A stretch of DNA of 64,000 nucleotides from Leifsonia shinshuensis (lineage in GTDB: Bacteria; Actinomycetota; Actinomycetes; Actinomycetales; Microbacteriaceae). This document shows, one piece after another, positions 34,686 through 43,759 of this stretch. Location of the stretch: positions 930,001-994,000 of the forward strand of contig NZ_JAVDVK010000001.1 in assembly GCF_031456835.1 (NCBI RefSeq). The letters run 5' to 3'. The position numbers were made by a program, and so were the translations under genes. The notes below the pieces were generated by a model. It ran no database searches. It was not told the DNA's origin and worked only from the letters and a program-made list of their open reading frames with translations. How positions within the stretch are numbered: the first letter of the stretch is position 1; each line of letters starts with the position of its first letter.

Positions 34686-36395
34686 GTGAGTTTCACCGCG
34701 CCCATCACGCTGCCCGGGCTCGCCCTCGATCCCCAGTGGTACCGCCGGTCGGTCTTCTACGAGGTCATGGTCCGCTCGTTCGTCGACAGCAACGGCGACG
34801 GCTCCGGCGACATCTCCGGGCTCACCTCCAAGCTCGACTACCTGCAGTGGCTCGGCATCGACGCGCTCTGGCTCCCGCCGTTCTTCAAGTCGCCGCTGCG
34901 CGACGGCGGCTACGACGTCTCCGACTTCAAGGCGATCCTCCCCGAGTTCGGCACCATCGACGAGTTCCGCGAGCTGGTCACCAAGGCGCACGAGCGCAAC
35001 ATGCGCATCATCATCGACCTGCCGATCAACCACACCTCCGACCAGCACGACTGGTTCCAGCAGTCCCGCTCCGACCCCGAGGGCCCGTACGGCGACTTCT
35101 ACGTGTGGAACGACACGGACGACAAGTGGCCGGACATCCGGATCATCTTCGTCGACACCGAGGACTCCAACTGGGCCTTCGACGAGGCGCGCCGGCAGTT
35201 CTACTTCCACCGCTTCTTCTCGCACCAGCCCGACCTCAACTTCGAGAACCCCGCGGTGCACGAGGCGATGTACGACATCGTCAAGTTCTGGCTCGACCTC
35301 GGCGTCGACGGCTTCCGACTCGACGCCATCCCGTACCTCTACGAGTCCGACGAGGGCAACGGCGAGGGCGAGCCGAAGACCCACGAGTTCATCATCAAGC
35401 TGCGCGAATGGGTCGACCGCGAGTACCCCGGACGCGTGATGATCGCCGAAGCGAACCAGTGGCCCCGCGAGGTCGCGGCCTTCTTCGGCACCGAGGAGGA
35501 GCCGGAGTGCCACATGGCGTTCGACTTCCCGGTCATGCCGCGCATCTTCTACGCGCTGCGGTCGCAGCAGGCCGGCGAGCTGGTCCGCGTCCTCTCCGAG
35601 ACCACCGACGTGCCCGAGGGCGCGGCCTGGGGCGTCTTCCTGCGCAACCACGACGAGCTCACGCTCGAGATGGTGAGCGAGGAGTACCGGCAGGCGATGT
35701 ACGGCTGGTACGCCTACGACCCGCGGATGCGCGCCAACATCGGCATCCGCCGCCGCCTCGCGCCACTGCTCGACAACTCCCGCGCCGAGCTCGAGCTGGC
35801 GCACGCGCTGCTCTTCTCCCTGCCCGGCAGCCCGTTCCTCTACTACGGCGACGAGATCGGGATGGGCGACAACATCTGGCTGCCGGACCGCGACAGCTCC
35901 CGGACGCCGATGCAGTGGACCCCGGACCGCAACGCCGGCTTCTCGAGCGCCGACCCGGGCAAGCTCTACCTGCCGGTCGTGCAGTCGCTGGTCTACCACT
36001 ACAACCAGGTGAACGTGGAGGCGCAGCTCGCGCAGTCGCGCTCGCTGCTGCACTGGATCCGCAACGTCATCCACGTGCGCAAGGCGCATCCCGTGTTCGG
36101 CCTGGGCGACATCCGCGTGCTGCCGACCGACCATGAGTCGGTGCTGGCCTTCGTTCGCTCGTACGGCGGGAGCGGCACGCACTTCGGCGACCAGCCGGAG
36201 GACGTGCTGTGCGTGTTCTCGTTCGCGCACAATCCGGTGTCGGTCACACTGGAGGCCCCGGACCTCGCGGGCCGGGCGCTGTACGACCTGTTCGGCGGCG
36301 CGGAGTTCCCGACCGTCGCCGAGGACGGCCGCTTCACCCTCACGCTCGGCACCCAGAACTTCTACTGGCTGCACATCGAGCCGCGCCGCGACTGA
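34686..36395 (+). CDS. treS: Trehalose synthase (maltose alpha-D-glucosyltransferase)
   Basis: A 569-residue GH13 enzyme interconverting maltose and trehalose. The four conserved GH13 regions are visible: DLPINHTSDQHDWF, GVDGFRLDAIPYL (nucleophile Asp), MIAEANQWP (acid/base Glu) and LRNHDELTLEM (transition-state Asp). The N-terminus reads WYRRSVFYEVMVRSFVDSNGDGSGD, diagnostic of TreS. A C-terminal beta domain completes the protein. GTG at 34686 has AAGGAG. The LacI-type operator 60 nt upstream suggests sugar regulation. Glycogen genes glgA/glgC are 4 kb downstream but not linked as an operon; no pep2/glgE is here. Confidence 0.93.
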   Translation: MSFTAPITLPGLALDPQWYRRSVFYEVMVRSFVDSNGDGSGDISGLTSKLDYLQWLGIDALWLPPFFKSPLRDGGYDVSDFKAILPEFGTIDEFRELVTKAHERNMRIIIDLPINHTSDQHDWFQQSRSDPEGPYGDFYVWNDTDDKWPDIRIIFVDTEDSNWAFDEARRQFYFHRFFSHQPDLNFENPAVHEAMYDIVKFWLDLGVDGFRLDAIPYLYESDEGNGEGEPKTHEFIIKLREWVDREYPGRVMIAEANQWPREVAAFFGTEEEPECHMAFDFPVMPRIFYALRSQQAGELVRVLSETTDVPEGAAWGVFLRNHDELTLEMVSEEYRQAMYGWYAYDPRMRANIGIRRRLAPLLDNSRAELELAHALLFSLPGSPFLYYGDEIGMGDNIWLPDRDSSRTPMQWTPDRNAGFSSADPGKLYLPVVQSLVYHYNQVNVEAQLAQSRSLLHWIRNVIHVRKAHPVFGLGDIRVLPTDHESVLAFVRSYGGSGTHFGDQPEDVLCVFSFAHNPVSVTLEAPDLAGRALYDLFGGAEFPTVAEDGRFTLTLGTQNFYWLHIEPRRD

Positions 36396-36442
36396 GGGGC
36401 TCCGCCCCTCGCCGAGCCCGTCCACTCGTTCGCCTCTTCGCC

Positions 36443-36466
36443 GAAGTGCACCTTGTTGTGCACTTC
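36443..36466. terminator. Short hairpin downstream of treS
   Basis: GAAGTGCAC-CTTGTT-GTGCACTTC is a perfect 9 bp stem with a 6 nt loop, 47 nt after the treS stop. No T-run follows, so termination is only suggested by position. The core AAGTGCAC recurs in the palindrome at 44861. Confidence 0.45.
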
Positions 36467-36546
36467 CGCGGCGTGTCGAGCGCAAGTACGTGCACCTCGG
36501 CGTGCCGTTCCCCGGGGATGACGGTGGGTCCGCTTAGCGTGAAGGC

Positions 36547-37233
36547 ATGAGCACGTGGCACCAGCGTCTCGGGGTCTTCGACCTCGAGACCACCGGAATC
36601 GACGTCGAATCGGCCCGGATCGTCACCGGCCACGTCGGGCTCCTCGACGAGTCCGGCGAAGTGCTGCACCGCCGGGACTGGCTGCTCGACCCGCAGGTCG
36701 AGATTCCGTCCGAGGCCACCGCGGTGCACGGCATCACCACGGAGCAGGCCCGGGAGCACGGCATGGATGCGGCCCGCGGCGTGGCCGCGATCGTCGCGCA
36801 GCTGCGCAGCCTGTTCGACCGCGGCATCCCCGTGGTCGCCTACAACGCCCCCTACGACTTCACCCTGCTCGACCGGGAGGCCCGCCGCCATCAGGTCGAG
36901 CCCCTCGTCTCCCCCGGCCCGATCATCGACCCGCTCGTGATCGACAGGGCCGTCGACAAGTACCGCCGCGGCAAGCGCACCCTCACCGTCACCGCGACGC
37001 ACTACGGCGTCGACCTGCTGGCCGCTCACGACGCGGGCGCCGACGCGATCGCCGCCGGCCGTGTCGCCCAGGCGCTCGCACGCATCCACGCGGAGGCCCT
37101 GGCCCTCGAAGCCGCCGAGCTGCACCGCCGCCAGGTGGACTGGTGCCGCGAGCAGGCCGCCGACTTCCAGGAGTACATGCGTCGCGAGCGCGACCCGGAG
37201 TTCACCACCTCGGGCGCCTGGCCGATCCGCTGA
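36547..37233 (+). CDS. DEDDh 3'-5' exonuclease (DnaQ/RNase T superfamily)
   Basis: A 228-residue exonuclease. The metal-ligand motifs are VFDLETTGID (Asp and Glu, residues 10-19), AYNAPYDFTLLDREARR (Asp, about 100) and HDAGADAIAAG (His and Asp, about 160), as in the epsilon proofreading subunit. Length and sequence resemble stand-alone actinobacterial DnaQ-like exonucleases rather than the true replisome subunit. The C-terminal 50 residues form a helical extension (LHRRQVDWCREQAADFQEYMRRERD). A role in DNA or RNA end trimming is expected. Confidence 0.9.
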   Translation: MSTWHQRLGVFDLETTGIDVESARIVTGHVGLLDESGEVLHRRDWLLDPQVEIPSEATAVHGITTEQAREHGMDAARGVAAIVAQLRSLFDRGIPVVAYNAPYDFTLLDREARRHQVEPLVSPGPIIDPLVIDRAVDKYRRGKRTLTVTATHYGVDLLAAHDAGADAIAAGRVAQALARIHAEALALEAAELHRRQVDWCREQAADFQEYMRRERDPEFTTSGAWPIR

Positions 37234-37314
37234 GGCCCGCCCGGCACCCGCGCTCCGCTTCTCCCTCACCTGGGGGCTACTCCTGCGTCTACCGGGACCG
37301 ATAGTGTCTGCGGC

Positions 37315-37635
37315 ATGAGCGACTCGAATCTGAACCCGCAGCCCCTCCCGCCCCAGCAGCCCCAGTACGCCCAGCAGCCCTACGGCGGCGCACAGCCGGG
37401 CTGGAACACGATGTCGATCGTCGCCTTCGTCGCGACCTTCTTCATCAGCATCCTCGGCATCATCCTGGGCTTCGTCGCCCTGTCGCAGATCAAGCGCACC
37501 GGGGAGCAGGGCCGCGGCCTCGCCCTCGCGGCCATCATCATCGGCTTCATCGCGCTCGCCCTCGGCATCATCTTCACGATCATCATCGTGGCCGCCATCG
37601 CCGCCAACCCGAACGTGACCTACCAGGGCTCCTGA
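37315..37635 (+). CDS. DUF4190 small membrane protein
   Basis: A 106-residue protein. A Pro/Gln-rich cytoplasmic N-terminus (NPQPLPPQQPQYAQQPYGGA) is followed by two membrane helices separated by the conserved loop GFVALSQIKRTGEQGRGLALAAIIIGF, the DUF4190 signature. Function unknown; such proteins are common in Gram-positive bacteria. ATG at 37315. A strong hairpin follows 15 nt after the stop. Confidence 0.85.
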   Translation: MSDSNLNPQPLPPQQPQYAQQPYGGAQPGWNTMSIVAFVATFFISILGIILGFVALSQIKRTGEQGRGLALAAIIIGFIALALGIIFTIIIVAAIAANPNVTYQGS

Positions 37636-37650
37636 CCTCCGACAGACCGC

Positions 37651-37681
37651 GAAGGCCCCCGTCGGCTCGACGGGGGCCTTC
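37651..37681 (+). terminator. GC-rich hairpin after the DUF4190 gene
   Basis: A perfect 14 bp stem GAAGGCCCCCGTCG/CGACGGGGGCCTTC with a 3 nt loop. It starts 15 nt after the stop. No T-run; it resembles the hairpin at 38169 base for base except in the loop-proximal pair. Confidence 0.7.
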
Positions 37682-37703
37682 GTGCGTGCTGGCCCGAGCG
37701 CAG

Positions 37704-38130
37704 GCTTGCGTCGGAGAACGGGTCCGAAATCTCCGACGCAACGCTCTGCGGACGGAGATGCGAGCCCGATCCGGCCGGATCTCCGACGTACGGTTGCGAA
37801 TCTCCGACGGTACGGAGCCCTGGGTCGAAATCGGCCGGGTCTCCGACACACGGTCGAGAATCTCCGACGGTACGGAGACCTGGGCCCGGTCCGGCCGCAT
37901 CTCCTACCTACTGGCAACTGAGGCCGCCGGCGCGGGCGCCGCGGCCCCGGACGCCAACCTGCTTGCGTCGGAGAACGGGTCTCAAATCTCCGACGCAACG
38001 CTCTGCGGATGGAGATCCGGACCCGATCCGGCCGGATCTCCGACGTACGGTTGCGAATCTCCGACGGTACGGAGACCGGGGCCCGATCTGGCCGGATCGC
38101 CGACGCACACGCGCGGATCTCCGACGTGCC
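37704..38130. repeat. Intergenic array of TCTCCGACG repeats in two copies of a roughly 200 bp block
   Basis: The 587 nt between the DUF4190 gene and rpmE2 holds no convincing gene. It holds two long near-identical blocks whose starts are 257 bp apart (about 37704-37915 and 37961-38130). Each opens with a perfect 12 bp hairpin, TTGCGTCGGAGA/TCTCCGACGCAA (37706-37741, 37963-37998). Then come roughly 60 bp units holding GGCCGGATCTCCGACG and GAATCTCCGACGGTACGGAG. I count about ten TCTCCGACG-like cores plus degenerate ones. The open frames across it repeat the same peptide in several frames, as expected for DNA repeats rather than a coding sequence. Confidence 0.85.
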
Positions 38131-38168
38131 GCGCCGAACCACACACCCCCACGCACCCAGCACACGAC

Positions 38169-38199
38169 GAAGGCCCCCGTCCGCTGGACGGGGGCCTTC
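38169..38199 (-). terminator. GC-rich hairpin downstream of rpmE2
   Basis: A perfect 14 bp stem GAAGGCCCCCGTCC/GGACGGGGGCCTTC with a 3 nt loop, 24 nt beyond the rpmE2 stop on the minus strand. No clear T-run. Confidence 0.7.
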
Positions 38200-38222
38200 G
38201 TGCGCGCCCGGGGCGCTGCGGC

Positions 38223-38474
38223 TTACTTGCCGAAGTTCTTGTAGCGCGAGTTGAACTTCTCGACGCGGCCGGCGGAGTCGAGGATGCGCTGCTTGCCGGT
38301 GTAGAACGGGTGCGACTCGGACGAGATCTCGACGTCGATCACCGGGTAGGTGTTGCCGTCCTCCCACTCGATCGTCTTGTCGCTCGAGACGGTGGAGCGG
38401 GTGAGGAACGTCGCACCCGAGGCCAGGTCGCGGAAAACCACCGGGGCGTAGTCGGGGTGGATGCCAGTCTTCAT
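38223..38474 (-). CDS. rpmE2: Ribosomal protein bL31, type B
   Basis: An 83-residue L31 of type [17 protein letters not shown] at the N-terminus and [29 protein letters not shown] at the C-terminus. The zinc-binding CxxC of type A L31 is absent, so it does not need zinc. In several actinobacteria the zinc-free paralog is repressed by Zur, but I do not see a clear Zur box in the 150 nt upstream. It appears monocistronic between two hairpins or repeats. Confidence 0.95.
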   Translation of the reverse strand: MKTGIHPDYAPVVFRDLASGATFLTRSTVSSDKTIEWEDGNTYPVIDVEISSESHPFYTGKQRILDSAGRVEKFNSRYKNFGK

Positions 38475-38627
38475 CAGGACTTCCTTGTTGCAGCTAGTAG
38501 TCGGTTCGGTCGTGTCCGCGCAGACCGCGTGGACGGGAAGCTTCAGACCCGATGAAACGAACGTCGCCGTGACGGCATGATCGGTTCGGGGGCCAGCTAT
38601 CGAGTCTAGCAGATCAGGCCGCGTGGC

Positions 38628-39428
38628 TCAGTCCGCGACGGCCTGGCGCGCCCGGGCGGTGTAGCGGCCGTCGGACTCGGCGATCTCGACGTCGATGTCG
38701 AACGTCGCGCTGAGGTTCTCGCTCGTCAGCACCTCGGCGATCGGGCCCTTGGCCATGATCTCGCCGTCCTTGAGCAGCAGCGCGCGGTTGAACGCCTGCG
38801 GGATCTCCTCCACGTGGTGGGTGACCATGACGATCGCGGGCGACTTCGGGTCGCTGGCGTAGCCGCCGAGCAGCTGCAGCAGCTCCTCGCGGCCGCCGAG
38901 GTCGAGGCTCGCCGCCGGCTCGTCCAGCAGCAGTATCTCGGGGTCGGTCATCACCGAGCGGGCGATCTGCACGCGCTTCTGCTCGCCGTCGGAGAGGCTG
39001 CCGAAGGCGCGCTCGGCCAGGTGGTCGAGGTGCCACTCGGCGAGCACGCGGTGGGCGCGCCGCTCGTCGATCTCCTCGTAGAGCTCGTTCCAGCGTCCGG
39101 TGACCGCATAAGCGGCGGTCATCACGACGTCGAGCACGCGCTCGGTGCGCGGGATGCGCCGGGCCAGCGCGCTCGAGGCGAAGCCGAGCAGCGGACGGAG
39201 CTCCGCCAGGTCGGTGTGGCCGACCGACTCGCCGAGCACGACCGCCTCGCCCGAGGACGGGTGCAGCGCCGCGGCGGCGACCTGCAGCAGCGTCGTCTTG
39301 CCGGCGCCGTTTCGGCCCAGGATGACCCACCGTTCGTCCGGCTCGACCGCCCAGTCGATACCCTTCAGGACGGGGTTGCCGTCCCGTACAACGGACACGT
39401 CGGTAAGTCGGAGAACGCTGTCGGCCAT
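38628..39428 (-). CDS. ABC transporter ATP-binding protein without a visible permease
   Basis: A 266-residue ABC ATPase. Walker A is LGRNGAGKTTLLQV (about residue 37), signature LSDGEQKRVQIAR, Walker B EILLLDEPAASLD, H-loop VTHHVEEI. The signature LSDGE deviates from LSGGQ. No membrane partner lies next to it, so it may work with a permease elsewhere or in a non-transport role; YlmA-like and ModF-like ATPases have this look. It is upstream of rpmE2 (153 nt gap) and downstream of glgA on the same strand (30 nt gap). Confidence 0.88.
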   Translation of the reverse strand: MADSVLRLTDVSVVRDGNPVLKGIDWAVEPDERWVILGRNGAGKTTLLQVAAAALHPSSGEAVVLGESVGHTDLAELRPLLGFASSALARRIPRTERVLDVVMTAAYAVTGRWNELYEEIDERRAHRVLAEWHLDHLAERAFGSLSDGEQKRVQIARSVMTDPEILLLDEPAASLDLGGREELLQLLGGYASDPKSPAIVMVTHHVEEIPQAFNRALLLKDGEIMAKGPIAEVLTSENLSATFDIDVEIAESDGRYTARARQAVAD

Positions 39429-39458
39429 GCCTTCCAGCCTACCTGCGCAGCGCGGCGA

Positions 39459-40649
39459 TCAGTGACGACCGGCCAGCGAGCGGTACACGTCGCGGGTCTG
39501 CTCGGCGATGGTCGCCCAGCTGAACGACGTCTGCGCCCGCTCGCGCCCCGCGCGGCCCATCTCGGCCGCCCGGGCCGGGTCGCTGACGACCTCCGTGAGC
39601 GCTGCCGCGAGGTCGTTCACGAAGCGCTCCGGGTCGGTCGGCGTGCCGGTGCCGTCCTGCAGCTGCTGGATGGGCACCAGCCGTCCCGTGACGCCGTCCA
39701 CGATCACCTCGGGGATGCCGCCGGTGGCCGTGCCGACCACCGGGAGCCCGCAGGCCATGGCCTCCAGGTTGACGATGCCTAGTGGCTCGTAGATCGACGG
39801 GCAGACGAAGACGGTGGATGCGGTGAGGGCGATCCGCAGTTCGTCGTTCGGCAGCAGGCGGTCGATCCACACGACGCCGTCGCGCTCGGCCTGCAGCTGC
39901 TCGACCAGTCCGGTCACCTCGGCGAGGATCTCGGGCGTGTCCGGCGCGCCGGCGCAGAGGATGACCTGCACGTCCTTCGGCAGCGCGCGCGCCGCGCGCA
40001 GCAGGTACGGGAGGCCCTTCTGGCGGGTGATGCGCCCGACGAAGATGACGGCGGGACGGTCCGGGTCGATCCCGAGCGCGCGGGCGCGGTCGTCGTCGCG
40101 GAGGGGCTGCCAGCGCTCCAGGTCGATGCCGTTGTAAATCGTGATGACCTTGGTCGGGTCGAGGGCGGGGTACGCGGCGAGGATGTCGCGGCGCATCCCG
40201 TCGCTCACGGCGATGACGGTGTCGGCGGCCTCGAACGCGGTCTTCTCGATCCAGCTGGAGACGCGGTATCCGCCGCCGAGCTGCTCGGCCTTCCACGGCC
40301 GCAGCGGCTCCAGGCTGTGCGCCGTGACGACGTGCGGGACACCGTGCAGCAGCTTCGCCAGGTGACCGCCGGCGTTCGCATACCAGGTGTGCGAGTGGAC
40401 GACATCCGCTCCCCCGCAGTCCTGCGCCATCTGCAGGTCGACGCCGAGCGTGGCGATCGCGCCGTTGGCGTCGGCGAGCTCCGCGGGCACGCGGTACGAC
40501 GCGGTATCCGGCTCGTCGCGCGGCTCGCCGAAGGCGCGCACGATCACCTCGGTGTCGTTCCGGAGCGCCCGCACGAGCTCCGTCACGTGGACCCCGGCAC
40601 CCCCGTAGATGTCCGGTGGGTACTCCCTGGTCAGAAGATCGACGCGCAT
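39459..40649 (-). CDS. glgA: Glycogen synthase / alpha-maltose-1-phosphate synthase GlgA (GlgM type)
   Basis: A 396-residue GT4-type transferase of the actinobacterial GlgA/GlgM group. The N-terminus MRVDLLTREYPPDIYGGAGVHVTELVRAL is diagnostic. The C-terminal domain has IFVGRITRQKGLPYLLRAA and CPSIYEPLGIVNLEAMACGLPVVGTATGG (E-x7-E). In mycobacteria this enzyme uses ADP-glucose to form alpha-maltose-1-phosphate or extend glucans. ATG at 40649; a TTG two codons upstream is ignored. It is divergent from glgC, with only 47 nt between starts, so the promoters overlap. Confidence 0.92.
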   Translation of the reverse strand: MRVDLLTREYPPDIYGGAGVHVTELVRALRNDTEVIVRAFGEPRDEPDTASYRVPAELADANGAIATLGVDLQMAQDCGGADVVHSHTWYANAGGHLAKLLHGVPHVVTAHSLEPLRPWKAEQLGGGYRVSSWIEKTAFEAADTVIAVSDGMRRDILAAYPALDPTKVITIYNGIDLERWQPLRDDDRARALGIDPDRPAVIFVGRITRQKGLPYLLRAARALPKDVQVILCAGAPDTPEILAEVTGLVEQLQAERDGVVWIDRLLPNDELRIALTASTVFVCPSIYEPLGIVNLEAMACGLPVVGTATGGIPEVIVDGVTGRLVPIQQLQDGTGTPTDPERFVNDLAAALTEVVSDPARAAEMGRAGRERAQTSFSWATIAEQTRDVYRSLAGRH

Positions 40650-40696
40650 GACCAAAACGCTAGTACAGCGAACACTTCGCCTCTACTGTGGAGGAC

Positions 40697-41941
40697 ATGG
40701 CAGCAGGCAAGAAGATCTTCGGCATCGTCCTCGCGGGCGGAGAGGGCAAGCGGCTGATGCCGTTGACCGCGGACCGGGCCAAGCCCGCTGTCCCGTTCGG
40801 CGGCCAGTACCGCCTCATCGACTTCGCCCTGTCGAACCTGATCAACTCGCAGCTGCGCCAGATCGTCGTGCTCACCCAGTACAAGTCCCACAGCCTCGAC
40901 CGCCACGTGTCGCAGACCTGGCGGCTCGACGGCATCACGAACTCCTACATCGCGTCCGTCCCGGCGCAGCAGCGCCTCGGAAAGCGCTGGTTCAGCGGGT
41001 CGGCGGACGCCATCCTGCAGAGCCTCAACCTGCTCCGCGACGAGAAGCCCGACATCGTGGTCGTCGTCGGCGCCGACCACGTGTACCGGATGGACTTCGG
41101 TCAGATGATCCAGGCGCACATCGACTCCGGCGCCCCGGCGACCGTCGCCGCCATCCGTCAGCCCATCGGGCTCGCCGACCAGTTCGGCGTCATCGAGGTG
41201 GAGCCCGAGCGGCCCACGCGCATCGGCGCGTTCCGCGAGAAGCCGCGCGACCCGATCGGCCTGCCCGACTCGCCGAACGAGGTGCTCGCCTCGATGGGCA
41301 ACTACGTCTTCGACGCGGACGCCCTCATCGACGCCGTCATCCGGGACGGCGACCGGCCCGACTCCAACCACGACATGGGCGGCGACATCATCCCCGACTT
41401 CGTGTCTCGCAACGAGGCGGCCGTCTACGACTTCAACAACAACGACGTGCCGGGGTCGACGGACCGCGACCGCTACTACTGGCGGGATGTCGGGACGATC
41501 GACTCGTTCTTCGAGGCGCACCAGGACCTGATCTCGGCGCTTCCTGTCTTCAACCTCTACAACAACAGCTGGCCGATCTTCAGCCAGGTGCTCAACTCGC
41601 CGCCGGCGAAGATCGTGCGGGACGGGCGCGGCGCGCTCGGCACGACCATCGACTCGATCGTCTCCCTGGGGTCGGTGATCTCCGGCGCCCACCTCGAGCG
41701 CAGCGTGCTGGGCCCATGGGCGAAGGTGGACTCGGGCGCGAAGGTGATCGATTCGGTCGTCTTCGAGCGCGCGATCATCGAGCCGAACGCGTTCGTGGGC
41801 CGCGCCATCCTCGACAAGGATGTGGTGGTCGCCGAGGGCGCGCAGATCGGCGTCGACCCGGAGCGCGACCGCGCGCGCGGCTTCACCGTGACCGACTCGG
41901 GCATCACCGTGGTCGGCAAGGGAGTGCACGTCGTTCCATGA
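40697..41941 (+). CDS. glgC: Glucose-1-phosphate adenylyltransferase GlgC
   Basis: A 414-residue ADP-glucose pyrophosphorylase that makes ADP-glucose from ATP and glucose-1-phosphate, the donor used by GlgA. The nucleotide loop is [28 protein letters not shown] (residues 8-35). Further signatures are [13 protein letters not shown] and [14 protein letters not shown], with a C-terminal left-handed beta-helix of hexapeptide-like repeats ([15 protein letters not shown]). ATG at 40697 has GGAGGAC; GTG at 40688 is an alternative. The stop overlaps the serB start by 4 nt (ATGA). Confidence 0.95.
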   Translation: MAAGKKIFGIVLAGGEGKRLMPLTADRAKPAVPFGGQYRLIDFALSNLINSQLRQIVVLTQYKSHSLDRHVSQTWRLDGITNSYIASVPAQQRLGKRWFSGSADAILQSLNLLRDEKPDIVVVVGADHVYRMDFGQMIQAHIDSGAPATVAAIRQPIGLADQFGVIEVEPERPTRIGAFREKPRDPIGLPDSPNEVLASMGNYVFDADALIDAVIRDGDRPDSNHDMGGDIIPDFVSRNEAAVYDFNNNDVPGSTDRDRYYWRDVGTIDSFFEAHQDLISALPVFNLYNNSWPIFSQVLNSPPAKIVRDGRGALGTTIDSIVSLGSVISGAHLERSVLGPWAKVDSGAKVIDSVVFERAIIEPNAFVGRAILDKDVVVAEGAQIGVDPERDRARGFTVTDSGITVVGKGVHVVP

Positions 41942-42618
41942 CGCCAGCCACGCCATCCACCACAACCGAACACCGCCGAACCGCTTCGCTGCTCGTCGTG
42001 CTCGACGCCGACTCCACGCTGCTCCAGGACGAGGTCATCGAGCTGCTCGCCGAGGAGGCGGGATCACGCACCGAGGTCGCGGACATCACCGAGCGTGCCA
42101 TGCGCGGCGAACTCGACTTCGAGCGCAGCCTGCGTGAGCGCGTCCGCACCCTCAAGGGGCTGCCGGCCTCCGTCTTCCAGCACGTGGGCGAGCGCATCCG
42201 CGTCACCGACGGCGTGCCGGAGCTGATCGCGGGCGTCCAGCAGGCCGGCGGTGTCGTCGGCGTCGTCTCCGGCGGGTTCCACGAGCTGCTCGACCCGATC
42301 GGCGAACGGCTCGGCCTCGACCACTGGCGGGCCAACCGCCTGGTGGTGCGCAACGGAGTGCTTACCGGCGAGGTCGACGGTCCGGTGGTGGATGCCGCCG
42401 CCAAGGCGCAGGCGCTGCTCTTCTGGGCCGCCGCCGCGGGCGTGCATCTGCGCCAGACCGTGGCCATCGGCGACGGGGCGAACGACCTCCGGATGATGGC
42501 GGAGGCAGGACTCGCCGTCGCGTTCAACGCCAAGCCGAAGGTGCGGGCGGAGGCCGACGTCGTCGTCGACCGCACCGACCTCTCCCAGGTGCTGCCCCTG
42601 CTCGGCCTGCGCGGCTGA
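41938..42618 (+). CDS. serB: Phosphoserine phosphatase SerB
   Basis: A 226-residue HAD phosphatase that forms serine from phosphoserine. Motif [20 protein letters not shown] (DxDST), motif [17 protein letters not shown], motif [14 protein letters not shown], motif [19 protein letters not shown] short polar N-terminus with Thr repeats precedes motif I. It lacks the ACT domains of longer SerB proteins. It overlaps glgC by 4 nt, an unexpected pairing of glycogen and serine genes; the coupling may be only positional. Confidence 0.92.
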   Translation: MTPATPSTTTEHRRTASLLVVLDADSTLLQDEVIELLAEEAGSRTEVADITERAMRGELDFERSLRERVRTLKGLPASVFQHVGERIRVTDGVPELIAGVQQAGGVVGVVSGGFHELLDPIGERLGLDHWRANRLVVRNGVLTGEVDGPVVDAAAKAQALLFWAAAAGVHLRQTVAIGDGANDLRMMAEAGLAVAFNAKPKVRAEADVVVDRTDLSQVLPLLGLRG

Positions 42619-42646
42619 CGGGGGCGTCGGCCGCTCCCGCTTCGGG

Positions 42647-43357
42647 CTAGTGCCCCATCCCGAGACCGCCGTCGACCGGGATGACCGCTCCGGAGATGTA
42701 GCCTGCGTCGTCGCCCGCGATCCACGTGACGACCTTCGCCACCTCGCCGGCCGAGGCGAACCGGCCCGCGGGGATGCTCTTCTTGTACTCGGCCTGCTGC
42801 GCCTCCGGCAGAGCCGCCGTCATGTCCGTCTCGATGAAGCCGGGCGCCACGACGTTCGCCGTGATGCCGCGGGCGCCGAGCTCGCGCGTGATGGAGCGGG
42901 CCATGCCGATGAGCCCCGCCTTGGACGACGCGTAGTTGACCTGCCCTGCCCCGCCGAACAGGCCGACGACGCTCGAGATCAGGACGATGCGGCCGAAGCG
43001 GGCCTTCAGCATCCCCTTGTTCGCCCGCTTGACGACGCGGAAGGCGCCGCCCAGGTTCGTCTCGACGACGGAGTCGAACTCCTCGTCCGTCATCCGCATG
43101 AGCAGTGTGTCCTTGGTGATTCCCGCGTTCGCGACCACGACCTCCACCGGGCCCAGCTTCTCCTCGACCTCGGCGAACGCCGCGTCCACGGAGGCCGTGT
43201 CCGTCACATCCGCCCGCACGGTCAGCGCGCCGGGCGGTCCCTCGCCCGAACGCGCCGTGACGGCGACGCGGTGACCCTGCGCGACGAACTCCTCTGCGAT
43301 GGCGTAGCCGATCCCCCGGTTGCCTCCGGTGACGAGGACGGTGCGTGGCGTGGTCAT
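42647..43357 (-). CDS. fabG: 3-oxoacyl-ACP reductase FabG / SDR-family oxidoreductase
   Basis: A 236-residue short-chain dehydrogenase. The NADP-binding start is LVTGGNRGIGYAIAEEFVAQG, NAG is in VVANAGITKDTLLMRMTDEEF, the catalytic Ser in LISSVVGLFG, and YxxxK in VNYASSKAGLIG. VVAPGFIETDM and ISGAVIPVDGGLGMGH complete the FabG pattern. In fatty-acid synthesis it reduces 3-oxoacyl-ACP. A related InhA/FabG pair exists in mycobacteria; no enoyl reductase is next to it here. It is divergent from DUF3099 over 90 nt. Confidence 0.9.
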   Translation of the reverse strand: MTTPRTVLVTGGNRGIGYAIAEEFVAQGHRVAVTARSGEGPPGALTVRADVTDTASVDAAFAEVEEKLGPVEVVVANAGITKDTLLMRMTDEEFDSVVETNLGGAFRVVKRANKGMLKARFGRIVLISSVVGLFGGAGQVNYASSKAGLIGMARSITRELGARGITANVVAPGFIETDMTAALPEAQQAEYKKSIPAGRFASAGEVAKVVTWIAGDDAGYISGAVIPVDGGLGMGH

Positions 43358-43447
43358 GCGCTTCCCTTCTGGAAATGATGCTTCCTGCGGATTCGTCCCG
43401 AGCGGGACCCAACCCCAGTTTATGGACGTACGCTAAAGGCAACGCAC

Positions 43448-43759
43448 ATGAAAAAGTCCTCAGCACCGTCGATCACGAGTCTCCCCCTCTCTCCCGACGA
43501 GGAGCGACGGCACCGGATGATCAAGTATTCGGTCGCCATGGGCGTGCGCGTGCTCTGCCTGATCGCGGCGGTCATCGTGCCGGGATGGTGGGCTGCCATC
43601 CCTCTGGTCCTCGCGATCTTCCTCCCCTACTTCGCAGTGGTCATCGCGAACGTGTCGGTGGAGCAGGGTCGAGTCGACGTTCAGCGTCCAGGCAGTATCG
43701 TTCCTGTGGCGCCACCACCACCTCGGGCGCCCGGAGAAGAGCCTCGGGAGGGCCAGTGA
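43448..43759 (+). CDS. DUF3099 family membrane protein
   Basis: A 103-residue protein with two adjacent hydrophobic segments (GVRVLCLIAAVIVPGWWAAIPLVLAIFLPYFAVVIANV) in the middle and a Pro-rich C-terminus. It matches the actinobacterial DUF3099 family. Function unknown. Its TGA overlaps the next gene's GTG (GTGA), forming a coupled DUF3099-small protein-SURF1 unit. Confidence 0.85.
   Translation: MKKSSAPSITSLPLSPDEERRHRMIKYSVAMGVRVLCLIAAVIVPGWWAAIPLVLAIFLPYFAVVIANVSVEQGRVDVQRPGSIVPVAPPPPRAPGEEPREGQ

Noticed and set aside
37704..38130. CRISPR array
   Set aside because: Repeats are degenerate, arranged as a duplicated block, and intervening sequence is also repeated; there are no unique spacers and no cas genes.
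36340..38367. Long minus-strand open frame across exonuclease and repeat region
   Set aside because: It is antisense to real genes, has arginine-rich composition expected from high G+C, and spans the DNA repeat array and two hairpins.
38475..38627. Zur box before rpmE2
   Set aside because: Expected for zinc-free L31 in some actinobacteria, but no TGAnAATnATTnTCA-like dyad is visible in the 150 nt upstream.
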